Of a DNA stretch of 34,203 nt, positions 1-8,017 are shown piece after piece. The stretch is from Bacteroidota bacterium (GTDB taxonomy: Bacteria; Bacteroidota; Ignavibacteria; SZUA-365). Numbering within the stretch: the first letter of the stretch is position 1; each line of letters opens with the position of its first letter. The stretch covers positions 1 to 34,203 of the forward strand of contig JAEYUG010000058.1 in assembly GCA_023432805.1 (NCBI GenBank), read 5' to 3'. A program made the position numbers and the translations under genes. Under the pieces are notes generated by a model that saw only the letters and a list, made by a program, of their open reading frames with translations, did no database searches and was not told the DNA's origin.

Positions 1-813
1 CCCCGCGGCATGCGTCGCATGCGCGGCGAGTCGTGCGCGCGTGCGCTCCTCTCCCCCGCCAATCACGACGAGATGCACCTGCGCAGGCAGCAGCGCGAGC
101 GCATCGGCCGCCTCCTCGAGGCAGCGGCTCGCGGCAACGAGTCCCTGATACACCACAACCTGCGCATCCACCGCAAGCCCGAGCAGCGCATGCAGCGTGG
201 CGCCGTCGCTGCGCGGCGCATCCTCCGTCGCCGGCGGAACATTGCGCACCAGCACCGGCAACTGCCGCGCGCCATACTCTTCGTGCAGGATCACCGCACG
301 GTGCGGTTCAGGCGCGACGACGCGATCCGCACTGCGCACCACCCACCGTTCGACACGCCGCCAGAGGGACCGCAGCGGCGCATTGTCCTCACTCGCCTCG
401 CTCCACAATTCGTGGGCATGGTACACCACCGCCGCATGCCGCACCCAGCGCGCGACCAGCACGGCCGGCATCACCGTCACGTCATGACCGACGATCACAT
501 CCGCACGCAGCCCTGCGAGCACGCGCGCGGCCCGCATGAGAAACTCCATGTAGCGGAGAAGCTTGAGGAGGGGATGGGGATGTGCCGACAGACGGCGCAG
601 CGCCACCGGCAGCCAGACCGCATGCACGTGGGGAAGCATCCGCGCAACGTCGGCCGTGCGCTGATCGTAGGCCGGTGCGACGAGGTGCAGGTCGAAATCC
701 TGCGCACGCATCCATGCCAGTTCGTGCAACAACGGTGGCAGCAGGTGCACGCGGTTGAACACCACGTGCACGATGCGCGGTGCGCGCGACGCACTGCGTC
801 CCTGCGGGTTCAT
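1..813 (-). CDS. Glycosyltransferase, GT4-like (3' end cut by window edge)
   Basis: Probable glycosyltransferase that adds a sugar to the polysaccharide repeat unit on the cytoplasmic face of the inner membrane. The frame is open from ATG at 813 to base 1 (271 codons, no stop), so the C-terminus lies outside the window. The N-terminal part reads like a GT-B donor-independent domain, with a strand near the start (PRIVHVVFNRVH) and a central segment VVYHAHELWSEAS with the HxHE pattern of GT4 enzymes. After about residue 225 a second Rossmann-like unit begins (VVVYQGLVAASRCLEEA, then HLVVIGGG), as in GT4 C-terminal domains. The start codon overlaps the stop of the upstream GT2 gene by 4 bp (ATGA), so translation is probably coupled. 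Family assignment is by pattern only. The E-x7-E motif would lie beyond the edge, and acceptor and donor cannot be read. Confidence 0.75.
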   Translation of the reverse strand, partial: MNPQGRSASRAPRIVHVVFNRVHLLPPLLHELAWMRAQDFDLHLVAPAYDQRTADVARMLPHVHAVWLPVALRRLSAHPHPLLKLLRYMEFLMRAARVLAGLRADVIVGHDVTVMPAVLVARWVRHAAVVYHAHELWSEASEDNAPLRSLWRRVERWVVRSADRVVAPEPHRAVILHEEYGARQLPVLVRNVPPATEDAPRSDGATLHALLGLAVDAQVVVYQGLVAASRCLEEAADALALLPAQVHLVVIGGGEERTRARLAAHATHAAG

Positions 814-1766
814 CGCGGCCCCCCGAAGCGCGCGCGCAGCCATCCCGCGGCAAGCGCCCACTCCTTCGCCGCGACGAGCAGGAATCCCCCGACCCGTTCG
901 GCGAAGGGACGCTCCCGCCACCGATATTTCGGAGCGAGATGTCCGTAATATGCCGCCGCCCCGACCACGGGCACGGCGAGCAGCGCCACGCAACGCAGGA
1001 GCCATGCGGCGACGACGCACGCGACGACGACGACGACCACGAGCGTCCACTTCACGAGCACGCGGTGGTGGAATCCTTCGCGCATGCGGCTCTCACCGTC
1101 GCCGATGCCGTAGAGTAGATGCTGGCGGAGGAAGGCACCGAGCGTGGCGCGGGGATGCCAGGTGACGAATGCATCAAAACGCGGCTCGAAGCGGAAGCGG
1201 CGCTCCCGCAGCCGCAGGCAGAGCGCCGTATCCTCGCCCGCGAAGCTGAGCGCTTCGGGATATCCCCCCACCGCGTCGAAGGCCGCGCGGCGCAGGGCGA
1301 AGGAGCGCGACGAGGGAAGGAAGCTCCCGGCGTCGAGCGCTGTGACGGCGATGGACGACGCAGCGGCCATGCGCTCGAAGCGTGTGCGACCCACTTCGCG
1401 GTAGCCACCCGAGACAACATCGATGGCGGGATCGAGCAGCAGGGGCTCGGTGATGCGCACGAGCCAGTCCGCATCGATCGTGCACCCGAGGTCGGTCGTG
1501 GCGATGACCTCCTGCGTGCTGCGTGCGACGGCACGATTGCGTCCCGCCGCAATGTTCGCCCCCGCTTCGACGAACACCTCGGTGCGCACGCCCGGCAGCG
1601 CCGCAGCACGGAACAGCTCGACGGTGCGGTCGGTGGATCCCGCATCACAGACGATGAGTTCCGCGGGCAGCGCCGTACCGGCGGCGAGGGAGTCGAGGAA
1701 GGCGGCAACGGAGGCTTCCTCATTGCGTGTCGTCACGATGAGGGAGACCGCAAGGATGTCAGGCAT
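810..1766 (-). CDS. Glycosyltransferase family 2 with C-terminal membrane segments
   Basis: Inverting GT-A type glycosyltransferase, 318 residues from the chosen ATG at 1766. The N-terminus has the family-2 start VTTRNEE (residues 11-17), the nucleotide-binding loop CDAGSTD (40-46, where DDGSTD is more usual) and TDLGC (91-95) at the DxD position. A later GEDTALCLRLRE stretch matches the ED/acceptor region, and FLRQHLLYGIGDG resembles the (Q/R)xxRW region. A strongly hydrophobic C-terminal stretch rich in Val and Ala (about residues 243-280) predicts one or two membrane segments. The frame extends upstream to 1871, but that part lies inside the upstream gene and is low-complexity. ATG at 1766 gives an 8-bp overlap (ATGCCTGA) with the polymerase gene and starts directly before the first beta strand. 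Likely role: adding a sugar to the undecaprenyl-linked repeat unit of the same operon. Confidence 0.88.
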   Translation of the reverse strand: MPDILAVSLIVTTRNEEASVAAFLDSLAAGTALPAELIVCDAGSTDRTVELFRAAALPGVRTEVFVEAGANIAAGRNRAVARSTQEVIATTDLGCTIDADWLVRITEPLLLDPAIDVVSGGYREVGRTRFERMAAASSIAVTALDAGSFLPSSRSFALRRAAFDAVGGYPEALSFAGEDTALCLRLRERRFRFEPRFDAFVTWHPRATLGAFLRQHLLYGIGDGESRMREGFHHRVLVKWTLVVVVVVACVVAAWLLRCVALLAVPVVGAAAYYGHLAPKYRWRERPFAERVGGFLLVAAKEWALAAGWLRARFGGPR

Positions 1767-3339
1767 CACACGCCTCCGCATGGTCCCCCGCGTCGACAAC
1801 CCCTCCTCCATCCCCCATCTCCGACCCGTGCGCCGCATCCGCGACGCGCATGTACAGGGCGATGGCCGCAATCACGAATCCGAGCAGGAACTTGAGGCGG
1901 ATGAAGTAGATGAAGTTGGGAACGATCACGACGAAGAGTGTGAGCACGGCAAGCAGCGTGAAGCGGTCGAGCCGCTCGTGTGTGACATGGTAGAGCCTCA
2001 CCCCGCGCCGCCAGATGCGGAAGAACGCGGCGTAGAGCAGCACCGTGCCGACAACGCCGAGCTTGAGCATGAACTGCACTGCGTCGATGTGCGCGTTGAC
2101 GTGCTCGCCGCGGATCTGGTCCATAATGTCGAAGGACCCGAGGTCGAAGGGATGCAGGATGTACTCCTGCCAGGGTGCGCCCCATCCGAGCCCCCACAGC
2201 ACGGCCCCATGCGCGCTGAGCGTGGTCCAGATGTTGACGATCTCGAGCACGCGCGCGCCGATCGAGAGATCGCCGTAGAGCATGACGGCATCCTTCCAGC
2301 TGAAGGCCGACGAGAGTGCGTACGAAATCATGCGCCTGCTGCTCTCGTCGAGCGCCGCGGCAAAGAAGAGCCATGCGGCCAGGGCGCCGAGTCCGATCGT
2401 GACGACGATCGTCCGCGTGCGCACCTGCCTCCGGTTGAGCACGAAGATCATCACGAGCCCCGCCGCGGTGAGCAGATAGGTGAGACGGCCGAGTCCCGCC
2501 ATGAGCATGACGGTCAGGTACATCGACAGGACGCCCAGTCCGATTCGCGCCCATCGCGGCATGGGTCGCAGCACGAGCTGGGCGGCCACGGTCAGGCACA
2601 GGAAGAACGCGGTCAGCGTCAGATCGCTGCCGAGCAGAATGCGCGAGTATTCGCCACCTGTCACGTCAAGTCCGCCCCCCCGCAGCCAGCGTGCAATGAA
2701 CACGCCGTTCTTGGCGAAGAACACCACGCCACCGGTCGCAAGAAACACGAACACGTCGCGCGTGCGATCGAAGGTGCGCGAGAAGATGACGTAGAACACG
2801 AACACGTGTCCGAGGTCGCGCAGCTCCCACGTATACGTGCTCGCCGTGCGTGTGTGAAAGAATCCGAGAATCGCACCGTACACCCAGAGCAGCAGCAGCG
2901 GCACCAGCAGCATGTCGGCGTCGAACACTCGCACGCGACCCGTGCGTCGCGCATGCAGCCACTCGCGGACGACCACGGGCACGAGCAGCAGCGCGCTCAG
3001 GAAATCCATGAGCGACACTCCGAGAATCCGCACACCAAGCACGGTGCTGTTCTGCCCGGAGAAGAAGGCCTCGGTGCTGCTCAGATCGAACTCCTCGTAC
3101 CCGAACAGGAACACCGCAAAGGCAAACAGTGCCACCCGCATGTCGGAGAGCATCACGAACACGGCCACGCCCGTGAACATCGCGGCCCCTGCAGCCGCGG
3201 GCGAGCTCGTGAGTTTCCCGCCCGCGACGACCATCAGCAGGCACACCGCGACCACGAGCAGCAGCTCGGCACGGTGACCCGCCAGCCATGCAGCGGAATC
3301 CATCCACCATGTGCGCATGCGCGCCGCACGCAGGCTCAT
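1759..3339 (-). CDS. O-antigen polymerase/ligase (Wzy/WaaL family)
   Basis: Polytopic inner-membrane protein of 526 residues with roughly ten to twelve hydrophobic segments, consistent with the Wzy/WaaL (PF04932-like) family that polymerises or ligates undecaprenyl-linked glycans on the periplasmic side. Supporting motifs are a GR-containing helix start (MAGLGRLTYLLTAAG) and, after a large periplasmic loop, the segment EHVNAHIDAVQFMLKLGVVG (about residues 411-430). That segment follows the family's H-N...E/LGxxG pattern in front of a membrane helix. Context favours polymerase over ligase: it lies directly downstream of wzx and wzz, starts in a 4-bp ATGA overlap with wzx, and is followed by glycosyltransferases. 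Wzy and WaaL cannot be separated reliably by sequence, so I give no symbol. The C-terminal tail is short and Gly/Asp/Ala-rich. Confidence 0.85.
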   Translation of the reverse strand: MSLRAARMRTWWMDSAAWLAGHRAELLLVVAVCLLMVVAGGKLTSSPAAAGAAMFTGVAVFVMLSDMRVALFAFAVFLFGYEEFDLSSTEAFFSGQNSTVLGVRILGVSLMDFLSALLLVPVVVREWLHARRTGRVRVFDADMLLVPLLLLWVYGAILGFFHTRTASTYTWELRDLGHVFVFYVIFSRTFDRTRDVFVFLATGGVVFFAKNGVFIARWLRGGGLDVTGGEYSRILLGSDLTLTAFFLCLTVAAQLVLRPMPRWARIGLGVLSMYLTVMLMAGLGRLTYLLTAAGLVMIFVLNRRQVRTRTIVVTIGLGALAAWLFFAAALDESSRRMISYALSSAFSWKDAVMLYGDLSIGARVLEIVNIWTTLSAHGAVLWGLGWGAPWQEYILHPFDLGSFDIMDQIRGEHVNAHIDAVQFMLKLGVVGTVLLYAAFFRIWRRGVRLYHVTHERLDRFTLLAVLTLFVVIVPNFIYFIRLKFLLGFVIAAIALYMRVADAAHGSEMGDGGGVVDAGDHAEACDA

Positions 3340-4793
3340 GCCCGCACCTCGCCCGGATCGTCACGCGGCACGATGCGGCGGATGTCGTCGATGCGCACAA
3401 GCCCGAGCATGTGCAGCGACACGAGAAAGATGAGGAGGGATCCCGCAGCACCGACTCCCATGGGGAGGAAATCCCCCACCTGCGAACTGACCAGGAAGAG
3501 GAGGAACACCGAGGCCGCCACTCTCCCCCGTCGGAAGCCACCGTCGAACACACGCCGTGCGGCAATGACATAGCCTGCCGTCGCCACCATCTCCGCAAGC
3601 ACGACACCGAACGCCGCACCACGCAGATCGAAACGCCCGATCAACAGCGGCGTCGCGACGAGCATCACCACGAGCGCGGCCACGCTGACCGCAACAGCAT
3701 GCCAGGCATGTCCGCCGGTCATGAGCACGTTGCTCGCGAGAAGTCCCCACGCGAAGAGCGGAATGTACAGCGCAAGCAGGCGCAGGACGGGAGCAGCCTC
3801 CTCGTACCCCTCCCCGTAGAGCAGAGAGATCAGCACCGGCGCGAGCTGTCGAAACAGCAGCGCAGCCACGGCCGCCGCGGCCACGAGCACGACCGTGCCG
3901 CGTTCGTACACCTCGCGTGCCTTCTCGCGCGCGCCGGCGAGCAGACGGCTAAAGACGGGATACAGCGCGGTACCGACCGCGCTGACGAAGAACAGCGAGG
4001 CGAACACGAGACGCGACGACGCCGCGTAGACGCCTGTGCGCTCGTCCCCCGCCATCGCGGTGAGCAGCACCACGTCGAGACGCTGCACAGCGTAATGCGC
4101 GCCGTTGATCAGCAGAAACGGGAGTCCCGCCGCCAGCAGTCCTGCGGCAGTGCGCCACGAAGGCATACCCCGCACGACGAGGCCGTGCCGCGCAGCCCAC
4201 GAGGCGCCGAGCGCGACCTTCACCAGCGAAACCGCCGTTGTCACACCGACGAGTGCGACGAGTCCCCCGCCATGCACGACCACCGCAATGTTGCCCGCGG
4301 TGAACACGATGAGGCAGACGAGTTCGATCACCGCGAAGGGATAGATGCGCTCGTGTGCACTGAGCAGCGCGTTGAACACCGTGGCGAGCGCCGACGCCAC
4401 GAGTCCTGCCGCACCGACCGCAAGCGCGATCTGCGCCTGAGAGCCGAATCCCGCGAGCATGCCGGTCGCGAGCGACGCCGCGGCGAGCACGAGGGCCGAA
4501 AGAAACTGCACGCCGAAGAAGGTGTCGAGCGTCGCCTGCGAACGTCCGCGATCACGACTGACGTCGCGGATCACGAGGTTCGTGATGCCGAGATCGGCGA
4601 AGGAGAGGTAGAGGGTGAGGATGTTGGTGACGGCCGCGTACTGCCCGAGGATCCCCGCACCCAGGCGTCGCGCGATGTACATGGCCAGCAGCACGCTGAC
4701 CACGCGGTAGAAGATGCTGCTCGCCGTCAGCCAGCGAACGTTGCGCGAAAAGCGACCGGAGGTTCCGTCCGTATCAGACGGCGCATGTTGCAT
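3336..4793 (-). CDS. wzx: Polysaccharide flippase, Wzx/MOP superfamily
   Basis: Membrane protein of 485 residues with about 12-14 hydrophobic helices, typical of Wzx-type flippases (PF01943/PF13440) that translocate undecaprenyl-linked repeat units across the inner membrane. The N-terminal pattern is characteristic: SIFYRVVSVLLAMYIARRLG, then GQYAAVTNILTLYLSFADLG, then TNLVIRDVSRD. It corresponds to the family's first two helices and the conserved 'YG..G....tlv.....f.dlGl' region. ATG at 4793 is preceded by AGGCGGAGGG on the coding strand, a good ribosome-binding site, and lies 18 bp after the wzz stop. The gene ends in a 4-bp overlap with the polymerase gene. Position between wzz and wzy matches a Wzy-dependent export operon. 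The substrate is not predictable. Confidence 0.92.
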   Translation of the reverse strand: MQHAPSDTDGTSGRFSRNVRWLTASSIFYRVVSVLLAMYIARRLGAGILGQYAAVTNILTLYLSFADLGITNLVIRDVSRDRGRSQATLDTFFGVQFLSALVLAAASLATGMLAGFGSQAQIALAVGAAGLVASALATVFNALLSAHERIYPFAVIELVCLIVFTAGNIAVVVHGGGLVALVGVTTAVSLVKVALGASWAARHGLVVRGMPSWRTAAGLLAAGLPFLLINGAHYAVQRLDVVLLTAMAGDERTGVYAASSRLVFASLFFVSAVGTALYPVFSRLLAGAREKAREVYERGTVVLVAAAAVAALLFRQLAPVLISLLYGEGYEEAAPVLRLLALYIPLFAWGLLASNVLMTGGHAWHAVAVSVAALVVMLVATPLLIGRFDLRGAAFGVVLAEMVATAGYVIAARRVFDGGFRRGRVAASVFLLFLVSSQVGDFLPMGVGAAGSLLIFLVSLHMLGLVRIDDIRRIVPRDDPGEVRA

Positions 4794-4811
4794 GGCGGGG
4801 TTCCCTCCGCC

Positions 4812-6008
4812 TCAGCTCCGGCGCGCGAGCCGGACCTCATCGACCATCACGAACAGCACGCTGAACACGATGCTGAACAACATGGTCATGGCAAGCCACA
4901 GGGCGCGCCGTGGTGCGTCGCGCTTGAGCGCGGGAACGGCGGCGTCGAGCACCTGCACGGTCGGTGTGTCACGCGCCTCCTGCACCTTGTCCTGGTAGTA
5001 CTGCTGGCTCAGAAATGCGCTCACCTGCTCGAGCGTCTTGACCTGGCGCATGAGATTGGCCATGTCGCGCGCTACGGAGGGGATGCGCGCAAAGGGCACG
5101 AAGTAGTCTGCATCGCCCTTGCCGCGCCCCGTCGACAGGGCCTCGTACTGACGGGTCAGCTGATCGATCTCCGCCTCGAGCTGCGTAATCACGCGGCTGT
5201 TGTCGGAGAAGTCCATCTTCTTCATCGCCAGTTCGGCCTCGGCCCGTGCGATCGAGTTGCGCAGCGACACGGCGCTCGAAAGCGCGGCTTCGGTCTGCTT
5301 GTCGATCGATGCGCTCTGATGCGTCTCCTGATACCCCACGAGCCGCGCGAGCGCGCTGTCGAGATCCGCACGCGTGCGCGCGAGCTCCTGCTCGATGAAG
5401 ATGCGCGAGTTGCGCGCGCGCGAAACCATCTTCTCGCGATTGATCCGGTCGAGCCACGTCACATAGCCATTGGCCAGATGCGCCGCCGCCTGCTTGACCG
5501 AGTCGATCTCATCCGTCCCCGCGAAAAAGCCCGTCGAGAGCTCGACCCGCACGCGGATCACACCATTCTTGTTCGCGGATATCTCCGTGCTCTCACGCAG
5601 CGGCTCGATGGCCAGACGATACGATTTGTCGGACGGAATGTCGAATGCCGCCGCGAGACCTTCGGTACGGACCAGACTGTCGACAACGGATTCGCTTGTG
5701 AGGATTTCCACGAACAGATCCGATGGCCGTCCACCGAACCCGAGTGACGCGCCGAGATCCATCATCGGAAGCGACGAGCTCGTCGACTGCAGGAGGGAGC
5801 CGAGTGCGAGGGGATTCGAATCCTTCTGCGGGGGCAGCAGCGTCACGGTCGACGAATAGGTCTGCGGCATGATGAACACCCAGACGAGCATGAGCACGGT
5901 GGCTGCGAGTGTCACGCGGATCACCGTGCGGCGGCGACGCACGACCGCGCGTGCGAGCGTGCGCCAGGCCTCGAAATCGTGTCCGCTCTGCGGTGTGGAT
6001 GCGTCCAT
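4812..6008 (-). CDS. wzz: Polysaccharide chain-length determinant (Wzz/PCP family)
   Basis: Inner-membrane co-polymerase that sets glycan chain length and contacts the outer-membrane OPX channel. It has 398 residues from ATG at 6008. The first membrane helix is at about residues 26-46 (ending VWVFIMPQTY), followed by the Wzz signature SSTVTLLPPQKDSNPLA. A long periplasmic region rich in Glu, Arg and Gln (about 170-320) predicts coiled coils, and a second helix (ALWLAMTMLFSIVFSVLFVM) lies near the C-terminus before the short tail VDEVRLARRS. No Walker A/B or tyrosine cluster follows, so this is a PCP without a fused BY-kinase. The frame continues upstream to 6080 inside the Wza gene; the ATG 10 bp after the Wza stop is the natural start, although GTG two codons upstream is possible. 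No convincing Shine-Dalgarno is visible. Confidence 0.9.
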   Translation of the reverse strand: MDASTPQSGHDFEAWRTLARAVVRRRRTVIRVTLAATVLMLVWVFIMPQTYSSTVTLLPPQKDSNPLALGSLLQSTSSSLPMMDLGASLGFGGRPSDLFVEILTSESVVDSLVRTEGLAAAFDIPSDKSYRLAIEPLRESTEISANKNGVIRVRVELSTGFFAGTDEIDSVKQAAAHLANGYVTWLDRINREKMVSRARNSRIFIEQELARTRADLDSALARLVGYQETHQSASIDKQTEAALSSAVSLRNSIARAEAELAMKKMDFSDNSRVITQLEAEIDQLTRQYEALSTGRGKGDADYFVPFARIPSVARDMANLMRQVKTLEQVSAFLSQQYYQDKVQEARDTPTVQVLDAAVPALKRDAPRRALWLAMTMLFSIVFSVLFVMVDEVRLARRS

Positions 6009-6018
6009 TGTCACGCCG

Positions 6019-7680
6019 TCAATTGATGCGGGAAATGGCGATGATGATGCCGACGATCCCGGCGACCTGCGAGATGACACCGAGCGTCGTGAGCGCGATT
6101 TCCCAGAACTTCACCTCGGGAACCTCGGGAACCCAGATGGTGTCGCCGGGTTCCAGTTCGTAGTCGCCTTCGTCATCGGCATCGACGAGCTCGCCCGTGC
6201 GGGCCTTCACCACGCGCACATCGCCGTCGTCCGCACGCCAGCCGTACCCGCCCGCTGCAGTGATGTACTGCTCGAAGGTCCACCCTGTAGCGAAAATCAC
6301 GTTGCCGGGATTGTTGACGCGGCCGATGACGCGGATGTAATCCTTGCGGCGTGGTACTTCGACGATGTCGCCTTCCTGCATGACGATGTTCTGCGTGGGA
6401 TCTCCCTGCAGGAAGAGCTTCTTGAAGTCGACCACCATCTGTCCGACACGCTCGCGCGAGCGGGCCTTGAAGTACTCGTATTCGTCTTCCTGCATGTCGG
6501 CGGTGGGAATCTTCTGCAGGCGCTCGAACTCGCGGTCGCGTTCGTTCTCCGGCGTCTTGCGTACGACGGTCGCCTCTTCGAGCGAGGCTTCATCGGTGAA
6601 GCCGCCCGCGCGGTGGATCACATCACGCAGCGTGGTCGTTCCGAGGTCGATCGAGTACGTGCCCTGATAGCGCACCTCGCCGCGCAGCACCACGAGACGG
6701 TGATCCTGGTAGCGGGGGATCGCGCGCACGAGGACGAGGTCGCCGGGCTGCAGCGGCATGTCGGCCGACCGATCATGGGGATAGCCGCGCAGGTTGACGA
6801 ACATGCGGCGCGTTGTCACATGGTCACGGTCGAAACGCACGATCTCGACGCTGTCGCGAAATGCGGACGCCTTCAAGCCCTGACTGGCGTCGAGCGCGCT
6901 GTAGAGTGTCTCTCCGGTGATGAAGTCGAACCAGCCTTCAGCCCCCACCGCGCCGAAGGTGCCGATGCGGTTGTCGCGCGGACGAAAGACGATGCGGTCT
7001 CCGCCGCTGACGAAGGGATTCGCGGCAAGGTCACCCAGCCGAAGGTAGCGCAGCAGATCCGCACTGAAGGTGGTCCCGTCGGTGCGCGTGACGCGGATGT
7101 CGCGAATCGAGGTGGTGTCGGGAACGATCCCGCCGGCGGCCTCGAGTGCTTCGGACACACGCGCGGTTGCAGGCAGCACAATCACACCGGGCATGCGCAC
7201 GGCACCCGCCACTGTCACCTTCACCTGTCGCGCGCGAGAGAGACTGACGAGAATGTCGGCCTTGCGCACATCGGTGCGCAGCATCGCATGCACGCGGTCA
7301 CGCACCTCACGCAATGTGGCATTGCGCACCCGCGCCGTGCCGAAGCCCGGCAGCACGATGGTGCCGTCGCTGGAAACGGGAACAGTGAAGGTGTAGAACT
7401 GGGATCCGAAGATGCTGACGGAAAGTTCGTCGCCGGGACCGACAACGTAGAGGGTGTCGTCGACCGGGACCTCGACGGCGGGGGGTTGAAGCTCCGATCG
7501 GACGCTGCGCTGTTGAAGCAGATCCTTCGCCTCGCTGCGCCGCTCGTCGTGCTCACGCGCGCGTTCGCGTTCCTGCGCGTGCACGCGCACCCCTGCGCTG
7601 CACATGCAGACGGCGAAGAGCGCGAAGAGGGGCAGCCTGACGGAGAGGGATGTCCGGAATGTCACGCGGTCGATCATCAT
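6019..7680 (-). CDS. Outer-membrane polysaccharide export protein (Wza/OPX, SLBB domains)
   Basis: Exports the polysaccharide across the outer membrane together with Wzz. It has 553 residues from ATG at 7680; a second ATG follows at 7677. An Arg-containing N-terminus and hydrophobic stretch ending CMCSAGVRVHA before QE give a signal peptide; no clear lipobox is present. The Poly_export domain begins around residue 70 (YVVGPGDELSVSIFGSQFYT, then SSDGTIVLPGFG). Several SLBB beta-grasp repeats follow, recognisable from VTVAGAVRMPGVIVLP, VVLRGEVRYQGTYSI and IRVIGRVNNPGNVIFATG. The C-terminus carries one hydrophobic helix (VISQVAGIVGIIIAIS), as in some OPX proteins with a membrane anchor. AGGA about 10 bases before 7680 supports the start. 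The open frame runs on into tRNA-Leu at 7794, which is not coding. First protein gene of the export operon. Confidence 0.93.
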   Translation of the reverse strand: MMIDRVTFRTSLSVRLPLFALFAVCMCSAGVRVHAQERERAREHDERRSEAKDLLQQRSVRSELQPPAVEVPVDDTLYVVGPGDELSVSIFGSQFYTFTVPVSSDGTIVLPGFGTARVRNATLREVRDRVHAMLRTDVRKADILVSLSRARQVKVTVAGAVRMPGVIVLPATARVSEALEAAGGIVPDTTSIRDIRVTRTDGTTFSADLLRYLRLGDLAANPFVSGGDRIVFRPRDNRIGTFGAVGAEGWFDFITGETLYSALDASQGLKASAFRDSVEIVRFDRDHVTTRRMFVNLRGYPHDRSADMPLQPGDLVLVRAIPRYQDHRLVVLRGEVRYQGTYSIDLGTTTLRDVIHRAGGFTDEASLEEATVVRKTPENERDREFERLQKIPTADMQEDEYEYFKARSRERVGQMVVDFKKLFLQGDPTQNIVMQEGDIVEVPRRKDYIRVIGRVNNPGNVIFATGWTFEQYITAAGGYGWRADDGDVRVVKARTGELVDADDEGDYELEPGDTIWVPEVPEVKFWEIALTTLGVISQVAGIVGIIIAISRIN

Positions 7681-7750
7681 AGACGAAAAATCCTGAACGC
7701 GTGCGGAAGGTCGGGGAAGGGGTGGGGTGGAACCGTGCAACCGGTGGAAG

Positions 7751-7837
7751 TACCGAGGGCGGGACTTGAACCCGCACGGACCTTTCGGATCCAAAGGATT
7801 TTAAGTCCTTCGCGTCTGCCTATTCCGCCACCCCGGC
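7751..7837 (-). tRNA. tRNA-Leu (anticodon UAA)
   Basis: An 87-base cloverleaf. The acceptor stem GCCGGGG pairs with CCUCGGU through two G-U pairs, and the discriminator is A. The D arm begins GGCGGAAUAGGCAGACGC. The anticodon stem AAGGA/UCCUU encloses the loop CUUAAAA with anticodon UAA. The long class-II variable arm forms a stem GGAUC/GGUCC, and the T arm is GCGGG-UUCAAGU-CCCGC. The 3' CCA is not encoded. It is 26 bp downstream of tRNA-Cys and probably shares its promoter. Confidence 0.97.
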
Positions 7838-7863
7838 GAGTGCACGGGTTCAGGGATTGAGAG

Positions 7864-7936
7864 AGGCGACGATCGGATTCGAACCGATGAATAACGCTTT
7901 TGCAGAGCGTCCCCTTAACCACTTGGGTACGTCGCC
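7864..7936 (-). tRNA. tRNA-Cys (anticodon GCA)
   Basis: A 73-base cloverleaf. The acceptor GGCGACG pairs perfectly with CGUCGCC. The anticodon stem ACGCU/AGCGU encloses CUGCAAA with anticodon GCA. The T arm is AUCGG-UUCGAAU-CCGAU, and the discriminator is U, the known CysRS identity base. The 3' CCA is not encoded. A sigma70-type promoter lies just upstream. Confidence 0.97.
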
Positions 7937-7949
7937 TATTGAGTCTTGA

Positions 7950-7978
7950 AATATACCCACCCACACCAATAAATGCAA
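7950..7978 (-). promoter_or_regulatory. Sigma70-type promoter for tRNA-Cys/tRNA-Leu
   Basis: On the minus strand TTGCAT (7978-7973) and TATATT (7955-7950) are separated by exactly 17 bases. The predicted start lies near 7943, about seven bases before the tRNA-Cys 5' end. No intrinsic terminator is visible between tRNA-Leu and the Wza-like gene, so this promoter may also feed the polysaccharide operon. Confidence 0.75.
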
Positions 7979-7985
7979 AGAACGA

Positions 7986-8013
7986 GGGGGACGGACGAGG
8001 GCGTCCGTCCCCC
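7986..8013 (-). terminator. 12-bp GC-rich hairpin terminator after the UXS gene
   Basis: GGGGGACGGACG and its perfect complement CGTCCGTCCCCC are separated by a 4-base loop, starting 4 bases after the UXS stop codon. The sequence after the stem on the minus strand (CTCGTTCTTTGC) is only moderately T-rich. It most likely ends the phoH/prfB-lol-DUF2723-UXS transcription unit just before the tRNA promoter. Confidence 0.75.
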
Positions 8014-8017
8014 CGTC

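Noticed and set aside
1423..3573. Plus-strand open frame of 716 codons opposite the GT2 and polymerase genes
   Set aside because: Crosses three minus-strand genes; no domain or ribosome site.
3288..5747. Long plus-strand open frame (819 codons) opposite the wzx/wzz genes
   Set aside because: It is antisense to two well-supported membrane/coiled-coil genes, rich in His, Arg and Glu, has no recognisable domain and crosses a gene boundary. High GC removes stops on the opposite strand.
7681..7794. N-terminal extension of the Wza-like protein into tRNA-Leu
   Set aside because: The extension would translate the tRNA 3' half; a signal peptide and AGGA site support ATG at 7680.
7751..7936. tRNA pair as an attachment site for an integrated element
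   Set aside because: No integrase, no repeated tRNA 3' end and no composition shift in the neighbouring genes.
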